Source: Deltaproteobacteria bacterium GWA2_55_10
GTDB taxonomy: Bacteria; Desulfobacterota; GWC2-55-46
Length of the DNA: 14,031 bases
Reading direction: 5' to 3'
NCBI GenBank assembly: GCA_001797415.1
Contig: MGPL01000134.1
Span: 1 to 14,031 of the forward strand
Both the position numbers and the translations under genes were made by a program. Under the pieces are notes generated by a model. The model had not been told where the DNA came from and ran no database searches. It worked only from the letters and a program-made list of their open reading frames with translations. Below are positions 6,838-13,054 of the stretch, one piece after another (position 1 is the first letter of the stretch; each line of letters opens with the position of its first letter).

Positions 6838-6846
6838 ATTATATCA
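6838..6846 (-). promoter_or_regulatory. Possible internal extended -10 promoter for ctpA
   Basis: The minus strand carries TGATATAAT, a perfect TATAAT (6838-6843) with the TGn extension. The -35 at 17-base spacing (TTTAAT) is poor, as extended -10 promoters tolerate. A start near 6831 would give a leader of about 46 nt, letting the protease be made independently of ftsEX-envC. Confidence 0.45.
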
Positions 6847-6889
6847 AATAAAACCGCATCATTAAAACAGAAAATATAAGAAGCGCCAG

Positions 6890-8047
6890 CTACCTTCCGG
6901 AAAGCCACCCCATTGGATCCCTGGGCACGCCCTTCTGCCGTATCTCGAAGTAGAGCCCGGCCCTGCCTTCTGGCCCTGAGTCGCCGACCAGGCCGACCTC
7001 CGAGCCCCTCGGCGCGTCCTGCCCTACCTCTTTTGAGACCTTGCCGAGGTGGGCGAAAAGGGTATAGAAGCCGCCCCTATGGTCTATTATTAAGACTTGT
7101 CCGTAACCCTTCAACCAACCTACATAAATCACCTTGCCGTCATGGACGCTCCGCACAGATTCTCCAAGCGGGGCATCTATCGTGATGCCGTTGTTGAAGG
7201 TAACGGTCTGGAATTTCGGGTGCTTTACCTTTCCGTAAGATGATACCACCTTCCCGGCAACGGGCATTGGAAGCCTGCCCTTCATCGAGGCAAAGCCGGC
7301 GCCGGCAGGAGGCACATCACTCTCCTCAGCGGCCCTGAGCCTGTTAATGAGCTTGGTGAGCTCTGCGGCCGCCTGCTCAAGCTCTTTTACGGTGCGCTCC
7401 CTCCTGGTCTTTTCCTGCTTTACGTCATTAAGGAGAGCAAGCTTCTTTTTCTGCAGCGTCTCTGACTCGCTCTGCCTGGCAGCTGCCTGGGCCTTTGCCG
7501 ATTCCAGCCCTGAGAGGAGGCTCGTCTTCTTTTCCTTCTGAGAGCTTAGCTTCGATATGGTATCCGAGTACCCCTCGATAAGCTCGGCGTCCATGTCCAT
7601 TATCATGGTGAGGTACTTATGACGCCTGCCCAGCGTTGTTGGGTCTGAGGAGAAGAGCACCTCCATGGCCTCGCCCCTGTTCATCTTGTACATGGCCCTG
7701 AGCCTTGCCTCAAGCCTCTTCCCGAGCGAAAGCTTGCGCGCCTCGAGCCTGTTTATCTCTTTATTCACGGAATCGAACTCTTTCTTTATGCCGGAGATCG
7801 ATTCCTTTACTGTCCGTAGCTCCTCCCGTTTGGCGGTGAGGTCCTTGCTTATGCCCTCGAGCTCTCCGAGGATGCCGGTCTCTTTCTCGGCTATCTCCCT
7901 TATGCCCTTCTTCTCTTCCCTTATCTGCCTCTGTACGTCCTCGAGGCTCTTCTCCTTCTTCAGGATATCCTGCCGCGGGGCCTGGGCGGCAAGAGCTGCC
8001 CCGCCGAAAACAAAGACCGCGAGGCATACTGCGGCAACGAGCCTCAT
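6890..8047 (-). CDS. envC: EnvC-like murein hydrolase activator (coiled coil plus degenerate LytM/M23 domain)
   Basis: The 385-residue protein has a signal peptide (1 to about 20, ending AALA), a long coiled coil (about 26-240, rich in K/E/R/Q heptads) and a C-terminal LytM/M23 domain (about 260-385). By eye alignment the zinc ligands are lost. The HxGxD motif reads NNGITID, putting N285 and T289 at the ligand positions. The last HxH reads GLYFEIR, with Y366. Only the accessory His (H333, FAHLGK) remains. This is the pattern of EnvC-type activators, which do not cleave murein but switch on periplasmic amidases (AmiA/B in E. coli) at the septum when gated by FtsEX. Its start overlaps the ftsX stop (ATGA, 8044-8047), strong support for an FtsX partner. 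The amidase it would activate is not in this window. A generic M23 name would be a less specific alternative. Confidence 0.9.
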   Translation of the reverse strand: MRLVAAVCLAVFVFGGAALAAQAPRQDILKKEKSLEDVQRQIREEKKGIREIAEKETGILGELEGISKDLTAKREELRTVKESISGIKKEFDSVNKEINRLEARKLSLGKRLEARLRAMYKMNRGEAMEVLFSSDPTTLGRRHKYLTMIMDMDAELIEGYSDTISKLSSQKEKKTSLLSGLESAKAQAAARQSESETLQKKKLALLNDVKQEKTRRERTVKELEQAAAELTKLINRLRAAEESDVPPAGAGFASMKGRLPMPVAGKVVSSYGKVKHPKFQTVTFNNGITIDAPLGESVRSVHDGKVIYVGWLKGYGQVLIIDHRGGFYTLFAHLGKVSKEVGQDAPRGSEVGLVGDSGPEGRAGLYFEIRQKGVPRDPMGWLSGR

Positions 8048-8937
8048 ACGTCGAGGAACCTGTTCATGGAGATGAGGCTTCCGGCCACACCCATGACAAC
8101 GCCCGCCATTATGAGCGCGAGCAGGAAGACCGGGACAGGGAAAGGCATCTCAAGCGCAAATGCCAGGTAAGACGGGACCTGTCCTATGATCGCGGCCCTG
8201 CCGGCCGCCAGTATGGCAAAAGCGAGGATCCCCCCGAACAGGCCCTGGACAGCGCCCTCTATTACGAACGGCGCCCTTACATACATATCGGACGCGCCCA
8301 CGAGTTTCATTATCTCAATTTCGGACCTGCGCGCGTAGACGGCAAGCCTTATCGTGTTCGACATTATGAAGAGAGTCGCGGCCCCGAGGAATACGCCCAC
8401 GCCGATGGCGGCGATCTTCATGAACTTTATGAACGATGCGAGCTTTTCGACCCATTCCCTGCTGTACTGCACATCTTCGGCCCAGTCGCGGGCTTTGAGC
8501 TCCCCGACTACCTTAGCTATGCCCTCGGGCGAGTTATTCTCTTCGAGGACCTTTATCTCGAAAGAGGCTGGCAGAGGGTTCGCGTCAACTCCTTCGAGTA
8601 TCCCCTCGTATCCCTTGAGCGCGCCCTTGAGCTCGGATAGGGCCTTCTCCTTTGAAACGAACTCCGCGCCCCTTACCCCGGCCACCTTCATGATGCTGTC
8701 CTTCATGGCCTCCGCCGAGGAGACATTGTCCTTCACATAGACGACTATCTGTGTCTTCTCCCCCCAGCCCTCCATTACTCCGTTGAGGTTCGAGATGACG
8801 AAGACAAAAAGGGAGAATATCGCGAGCGAAAAGCCGAGCGTAAGCGAAGTGAGCGCCGTCGTGCCCTTGCTCTCCTTCAAAGAGCTCAGGGCATCCGAGA
8901 TGATGTAGACAAAATCCGCCGAGCCTGATTTACGCAT
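8044..8937 (-). CDS. ftsX: Cell-division permease-like protein FtsX
   Basis: The 297-residue protein shows the FtsX layout: a cytoplasmic N-terminus, TM1 (about 33-50), an extracytoplasmic domain of about 120 residues (about 51-170, the likely docking site for the EnvC-like partner) and TM2-TM4 (about 173-192, 223-247, 267-290). The stretch NTIRLAVYARRSEIEIMKLVGAS (194-216) after TM2 is a family signature. FtsX is not thought to transport; it relays FtsE ATPase changes across the inner membrane to control peptidoglycan amidases. The start is taken as ATG at 8935-8937. It has a GGAGG-containing site seven bases upstream, in the end of ftsE, and overlaps ftsE by 8 bases. A longer in-frame TTG reading to 8964 would add nine residues without clear support. 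Overlaps on both sides indicate tight coupling. Confidence 0.95.
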   Translation of the reverse strand: MRKSGSADFVYIISDALSSLKESKGTTALTSLTLGFSLAIFSLFVFVISNLNGVMEGWGEKTQIVVYVKDNVSSAEAMKDSIMKVAGVRGAEFVSKEKALSELKGALKGYEGILEGVDANPLPASFEIKVLEENNSPEGIAKVVGELKARDWAEDVQYSREWVEKLASFIKFMKIAAIGVGVFLGAATLFIMSNTIRLAVYARRSEIEIMKLVGASDMYVRAPFVIEGAVQGLFGGILAFAILAAGRAAIIGQVPSYLAFALEMPFPVPVFLLALIMAGVVMGVAGSLISMNRFLDV

Positions 8938-9586
8938 TGACGAGCCTCCCTCCTTCGAGGGCAATGGTGCGCCTGGCGTACTTCTCTATGAGCGCCTTGT
9001 CGTGCGTCGCAATGACGACCGTAGTGCCGCGGCTGTTGACCTCTTTGAAGAGCTCGATTATCTGCACCGATAGTTCAGGGTCGAGGTTTCCCGTAGGCTC
9101 GTCGGCCAGTATTATGGCCGGGTCTTTTACCATCGCCCTCGCTATTGCGACCCTCTGCTGCTCTCCTCCGGATAGCTGAAGGGGCTTGAAGTTCGCGCGG
9201 TGCTGGAGCTTCACGTAGGTGAGCATCCTGGCCACGCGCCTCTTGACGTCAGAAGGCGGTATCCCCATGACCTTGAGGGACAAGGCGACATTATCGAATA
9301 CGCTCTTGTTCGGGAGCAGCTTGAAGTCCTGAAAGACAAAACCTATGCGCCGACGCAGCGCCGGAAGCTCTGGCTGGGGTATCTTGATGTAGTTTCTGCC
9401 GTCGAGGATGAGCTGACCCTGGGTGGGCGGCTCTGAGCCGAACATGATTTTCAGCAGGGTCGACTTGCCGGCTCCGCTCGGCCCGGTAATGAACAGGAAC
9501 TCGCCCTTGCCTATCTTGAGGGTTATGTCAGCAAGGGCAGGCACGCCGCCTTCGTAGCTCTTTGAGACATGGAACATCTGTATCAT
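8930..9586 (-). CDS. ftsE: Cell-division ATP-binding protein FtsE
   Basis: A 218-residue ABC ATPase with all motifs intact: Walker A GPSGAGKST (35-43), Q-loop Q86 (VFQDFKLL), signature LSGGEQQR (138-145), Walker B IILADEPTGNLD (158-169) and switch H195 (ATHDK). The opening MIQMFHVSKSYEGGVPALAD and the FKLLPNKSVFDNV stretch are typical of FtsE rather than lipoprotein- or macrolide-exporter ATPases. Overlap with ftsX confirms this. It binds FtsX at the inner membrane and links ATP hydrolysis to septal murein hydrolysis; family members also contact FtsZ. The ATG at 9584-9586 has an AGGA site about nine bases upstream. It is the first gene of the ftsEX-envC-ctpA-deacetylase run and is driven by a near-consensus promoter 65-100 bases upstream. 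Confidence 0.97.
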   Translation of the reverse strand: MIQMFHVSKSYEGGVPALADITLKIGKGEFLFITGPSGAGKSTLLKIMFGSEPPTQGQLILDGRNYIKIPQPELPALRRRIGFVFQDFKLLPNKSVFDNVALSLKVMGIPPSDVKRRVARMLTYVKLQHRANFKPLQLSGGEQQRVAIARAMVKDPAIILADEPTGNLDPELSVQIIELFKEVNSRGTTVVIATHDKALIEKYARRTIALEGGRLVNA

Positions 9587-9658
9587 TCGATATAGTCCTG
9601 ATATTCGGAAATATATTGATAATCAGCAGGTTAGACCTACGAGACGGAAAACCTGACA

Positions 9659-9687
9659 ATTATCCCAGTTGATGAATTTCGTGTCAA
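9659..9687 (-). promoter_or_regulatory. Strong predicted promoter of the ftsEX-envC operon
   Basis: Minus strand: perfect -35 TTGACA (9682-9687), 17-base spacer, -10 GATAAT (9659-9664, 5/6 match) preceded by TG at the extended -10 position. The -35 overlaps the stop codon of the glycosyltransferase gene. Expected start near 9652, leader about 65 nt. Confidence 0.7.
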
Positions 9688-10178
9688 GGATTATGAGCGG
9701 AAAGACCTGCTGGTTCGTTCCTCTTGAGTATCAATATCCCGAACTTTTCAGGCTCCCTGAAAGGCATGGCCCCTATCTTGCGAACTGGCGTGTACTCGGA
9801 TTGTATCCATGAATAGATCCCGAACCCATAGTCCTGGCCGAAAAACCTGAAGCCGTCATCCGAGCTGTCCGTATGCACCAGGAGGATGAACCGCGGGGAA
9901 GATGACTTGAGCCTCTGAAGCATCTTTTCCTCGCCGAACATCTCAACCTCCGAGGGCAGGAAGTTCAAAAAGCCTGAAGGGTTCTCCCGTTTGCTCAGAT
10001 AATTGAGCATGACCCCTTGAGGCAGCGCGACAAAGGTGTCCTCCGGCCCTATCAGCTCCTCGATCGCGTCCAGCGTGAATTTAACCCCCGTCGGCTCCGG
10101 CGTTACCCCGGTGGCATAGCCTGTTATCCGGTCAGGCCATCTGCCAACATCCAGTTTTTTTAAGAGAATACAGTTCAA
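9684..10178 (-). CDS. C-terminal soluble domain of the split glycosyltransferase
   Basis: This reading frame continues the glycosyltransferase that begins at 11532, in the other frame. The likely join is at the T7 run (10155-10161). From there the peptide reads LDVGRWPDRITGYATGVTPE and goes on to the stop at 9684-9686. The portion FVALPQGVMLNYLSKRENPS, the MFGEEKML segment, ILLVHTDSSDDGFRFFGQDYG and FGILILKR match the conserved extracytoplasmic C-terminal domain I recall in this GT39-like family, after the membrane helices. No separate start is convincing. The only upstream in-frame start is a TTG at 10176-10178 without a ribosome site, and it overlaps the membrane domain's frame. I therefore read it as the 3' part of one gene, about 615 residues if one A is removed. 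If the break is real, this piece is probably not made as a stable protein. Confidence 0.75.
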   Translation of the reverse strand: MNCILLKKLDVGRWPDRITGYATGVTPEPTGVKFTLDAIEELIGPEDTFVALPQGVMLNYLSKRENPSGFLNFLPSEVEMFGEEKMLQRLKSSSPRFILLVHTDSSDDGFRFFGQDYGFGIYSWIQSEYTPVRKIGAMPFREPEKFGILILKRNEPAGLSAHNP

Positions 10179-11532
10179 ATGACAGGCCCGAATGCCAGAG
10201 GAGCATCACTGTAAAGACGGCCATCACAGAGCCGTAAAAGACGCCTGCGCTCCCGGATATCTTTTTCATTACCGAAGGCGCCCATGAAAGAAGCCCGTAA
10301 AAGAGGAGCAAGGCCCCGGGCATTGCAAGCGCAAACCCGTAATGATAGATGTGGGTATTAAGGACCATCTTCAACAGGAGCATGAATGCGAAAACGGCCA
10401 TGGCGAAGAACGATATATGCCTGTGCAGATCCGGCGCCCTGCCCCTGACGGTCTTAACGAACAGCACAAGCGCGGCCGTGAACATGAACAGCGGCAGCGC
10501 CCTGAAGGCCTCAAACCAGGGAATCGAGTTCCTCAACGGCCATAGCGCGAGCGCGCTGAGAGCGAACGAGATATACGCGCCGTATTGGCGCGCTACCCTT
10601 GAATCCCTTACAAGATGATTCGCAACAAGAGGGGCCGCCAGCACAAGATAAAAGGCGGCGGACAGGCCCATGAGCTTGAGATTCAGATAAAGGTTGTCAA
10701 AGCCCATTACCTTTTTATAAAAGATACCCCCGGAAACGCCGGTTCCAGCCATCATGAGCCATGAGCTGAACATCTTCTCCAGTGCCGCTGAAAACGAAGA
10801 GAGATGAAATGCGAAGTATGCCGCGAACAGGAGTATCGGCAGGAGCAGGCCTGTTATAAATGATGAAGAGATAAGGGCCAGGCGGCCTGGCTTCGGTCTT
10901 TCATGCCACACGAGGAGCGAAATCGATAAAAGGACGGCAGCAATGACCGAGACCGCCACCTCTACCTTTGTCAGCAGCGCCAGCCCTGTAAATAGTCCGG
11001 TAAGCCCCATGAGCCAAACCCGTCTGTGCCTTGAATAGGCTGATAAAAGCCAGATCGCTCCGAAGCCGATGAGTATGCCATGAGTCAACTCGTGTGAATA
11101 AGGGGTCACAAAATTATAATTGCCCATCCAGAGGAACTGCGCGAAAGCGAAGAGGACAAGGAATGATGCCGTTATGAGAGGGGCTTGCGAGGGCCGAGAG
11201 CCTCTGTTGTAAAACCTGTATACAAATACCCCTGCGGCGCAGATCAATAGGATGTTAAAGAGCTCGATCGTCAGGATGGAAGGACCGAAGAGCTTGAAGA
11301 GGAGCGCGTTTATATACGGCGACAGGGGGCCGTTCCAGTACTCTACGTCAACATAGAGAACATGCCCCTTTGAGAGGACCCATGGTACATATAATTCCCG
11401 GCCGAAATCGACCAGCACGTCAGGCCATTTGAGCCAGCCAACATAGGCCGCCACAAGCCCTGTAATTACGGGAATCAAAATCAATGCGGCATTTGCCGAA
11501 ATATTCCCGAATTGCTTATTCGGGCTCGTCAT
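10132..11532 (-). CDS. GT39-like (GT-C) membrane glycosyltransferase, N-terminal membrane part of a split gene
   Basis: A polytopic inner-membrane protein (466 residues in this frame, about 11 hydrophobic segments). The first loop carries DFGRELYVPW (D42, E46), followed by GHVLYVDVEYWNGPLSPY. This acidic first-loop motif is typical of GT-C enzymes that take sugars from polyprenyl-phosphate donors. The acceptor and sugar are unknown. Later features include GNYNFVTPYSHE (about 135-150) and GLALLTKVEVAVSV. The ATG at 11530-11532 has an AAGGA site eight bases upstream, and the gene starts 15 bases after the stop of the neighbouring glycosyltransferase. The frame closes at 10132-10134, soon after a run of seven A on the coding strand. 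Its tail TGCWQMA looks out of frame, while the +1 frame continues the family's C-terminal domain. So this is one gene broken by a one-base difference: a true mutation, an error, or recoding. Confidence 0.85.
   Translation of the reverse strand: MTSPNKQFGNISANAALILIPVITGLVAAYVGWLKWPDVLVDFGRELYVPWVLSKGHVLYVDVEYWNGPLSPYINALLFKLFGPSILTIELFNILLICAAGVFVYRFYNRGSRPSQAPLITASFLVLFAFAQFLWMGNYNFVTPYSHELTHGILIGFGAIWLLSAYSRHRRVWLMGLTGLFTGLALLTKVEVAVSVIAAVLLSISLLVWHERPKPGRLALISSSFITGLLLPILLFAAYFAFHLSSFSAALEKMFSSWLMMAGTGVSGGIFYKKVMGFDNLYLNLKLMGLSAAFYLVLAAPLVANHLVRDSRVARQYGAYISFALSALALWPLRNSIPWFEAFRALPLFMFTAALVLFVKTVRGRAPDLHRHISFFAMAVFAFMLLLKMVLNTHIYHYGFALAMPGALLLFYGLLSWAPSVMKKISGSAGVFYGSVMAVFTVMLLWHSGLSFELYSLKKTGCWQMA
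10155..10161 (-). other. A7 homopolymer at the frame break of the glycosyltransferase
   Basis: The coding strand reads CTT AAA AAA ACT GG. Skipping one A (a +1 shift) or having only six A yields CTT AAA AAA CTG, joining the membrane part to the C-terminal domain as SLKK-LDVGRWPD. This is the only obvious place where the two frames meet sensibly. Confidence 0.8.
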
Positions 11533-11547
11533 TTCGTAAATCCTTCA

Positions 11548-12969
11548 TCAATATATTTTCCCCGCCCTCTGGTAAAGGTGCCATGCCCAGCCCGAGGAAC
11601 CGGAATAGGGATAGCTTGCCGCAAGGGCATATTCGACGCCTTCGTCCTTAATGGACTGTTTGGGCGCTGCTGCCGGGTCAATGTTGTGCCGGACTATCCA
11701 GTCAGGCCCGTTTGCAGGCCATTGGCCTGAGGGGGCATAGGCAATGCCTTTGCCCTCTGGCAGGAACTTCGAGTAATAGAGGAGCATCATCCTGTTCCTG
11801 AACGCGTGGTCGCTGCCGACCACGGCAGTCTGCCCAGGCGTATTTTCAGAGATGAACTGCACCGCCTTGAAGTAATCTCCCCGTCCGCCCTGAATGAGCT
11901 TTCCCGTCATATAAAGGTTCGATACGGCGAAGAAGAGCATGAAACCCGCATAAAAAGCCTTCCCTATGGAAGAGGCCCTGAAGGCGCGCGAAAGCGCGGC
12001 TGCTATGAGGATGTAGAAAAACGGGAAACTGACGAGAAAATACCGGAAGTGAGAGAACTCGGGCGTGGTGAGCAACATTACGGCAACCGGGGCTATCAGG
12101 ATAGCCGTAAGCAAGAAGATCCATTGGTCCTGGCCGGATTTTCTGAGAGACGCTATCCCGGCTGAAACGAATACGATTGTAAACAACGCGCCCAGTGCCA
12201 ATGAAATATAGCCGCTGCCGGGTATGCCCGATACAGAAGCAGCCGCATCGAGCGCTGTCTGCCATATCTTCGTCTCCTCTCCGCCGCCTATGTTGAGGCC
12301 GCGGATAAAGAAGAGATAGAGCAGGGCTACAACGAGAAGCGGCACCGAGTTGATCAGAAGGGCGCCTTTAATATCCTTTTGCCCCAATCCCTGAAAGAAA
12401 GACCACGCGGCAATGCCTGCAAAGGCGTAGACAAAGCTGAAATGGGAGAGCATCCCGAGCAAAGTTGATATCCAGAAGAGTATCAGTATCGGCCAGGACC
12501 TTTCCTTGAGCCATCGCCCGGCAAGTACAAAGGCAAGCAGCGCGAAAAAAACCGCTGGCGCGTATCCCCTTGCCTCGGATGAGTAGAGCACGAGCGGATA
12601 CGATAGACCGGCAAGGGTGACGAGGGTAAAGGCTTCGAGCCTGCCCCTCTGTAGGCCTATGTAACCGAGGACTACAAGCGAGAGCGTGCCGGATATTATT
12701 GAAAGGAGCCTGTAGCTCAGGAATACCGGCGCGCCGTTGAGGAAAAACACGCTGTCGCCGAGTGCGCGCATATACAGGGTATTGAGCAGGTGGTTGTTGT
12801 CGTGGCGGATGAGAAAGATTTCCGACCAGGGCGACCTGGCAAAATAAAGGGACCATACCTCGTCTATATAGAGGTCGCCCAGCGCCGCCGCAAGCCTGAC
12901 CGCTCCGAAAAGTAGGGCGAGCGCGAACAGGGCCGTCCATACCTTATTGTCTTTAACCCCTGGAGCCAT
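11548..12969 (-). CDS. GT39-like (GT-C) polyprenyl-phosphate-sugar glycosyltransferase
   Basis: A polytopic protein of 473 residues with about 10-11 membrane segments and a short C-terminal soluble tail from about residue 360. Numbering from the ATG at 12967-12969, the first external loop has GDLYIDEVWSLYFA with D36-E37, the acidic pair found in ArnT/PMT-type GT-C enzymes. It is followed by DNNHLLNTLYMRALGD (57-72). LYSSEARGYA (about 129-138) matches the conserved S-x-E-A-R-x-Y motif of this superfamily. It should transfer a sugar from a polyprenyl-phosphate carrier on the periplasmic face to a lipid, protein or glycan; the target is unknown. An upstream TTG (12973-12975) would add two residues. 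No clear ribosome site precedes either start. It is first in a two-gene unit with the split glycosyltransferase 15 bases downstream. The divergent neighbour is hrpB. The name ArnT is not justified. Confidence 0.85.
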   Translation of the reverse strand: MAPGVKDNKVWTALFALALLFGAVRLAAALGDLYIDEVWSLYFARSPWSEIFLIRHDNNHLLNTLYMRALGDSVFFLNGAPVFLSYRLLSIISGTLSLVVLGYIGLQRGRLEAFTLVTLAGLSYPLVLYSSEARGYAPAVFFALLAFVLAGRWLKERSWPILILFWISTLLGMLSHFSFVYAFAGIAAWSFFQGLGQKDIKGALLINSVPLLVVALLYLFFIRGLNIGGGEETKIWQTALDAAASVSGIPGSGYISLALGALFTIVFVSAGIASLRKSGQDQWIFLLTAILIAPVAVMLLTTPEFSHFRYFLVSFPFFYILIAAALSRAFRASSIGKAFYAGFMLFFAVSNLYMTGKLIQGGRGDYFKAVQFISENTPGQTAVVGSDHAFRNRMMLLYYSKFLPEGKGIAYAPSGQWPANGPDWIVRHNIDPAAAPKQSIKDEGVEYALAASYPYSGSSGWAWHLYQRAGKIY

Positions 12970-13054
12970 GCGCAATACGTTAGCTCTGCCACGCTCTTGT
13001 TGTCAAGACCGAATCGTTTTAAACGGAGAAATCGGTTCTGGCCGCGTCCCTTTT

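Noticed and set aside
6669..6908. Minus-strand 79-codon frame bridging the envC-ctpA gap
   Set aside because: It overlaps the ends of two well-supported genes in a different frame, shows no domain, and the gap is better explained by a promoter and leader.
10176..10178. TTG as an independent start of the C-terminal glycosyltransferase piece
   Set aside because: There is no ribosome site, it overlaps the upstream frame, and the encoded domain is normally fused to the membrane part. A frameshift explains it better.
12970..13054. Promoter for the glycosyltransferase operon or hrpB in the divergent gap
   Set aside because: A TTGACA exists on the minus strand at 13001-13006, but the best -10 (TAACGT, 18-base spacing) is poor and would place the start at the ATG itself. 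No acceptable plus-strand pair was found.
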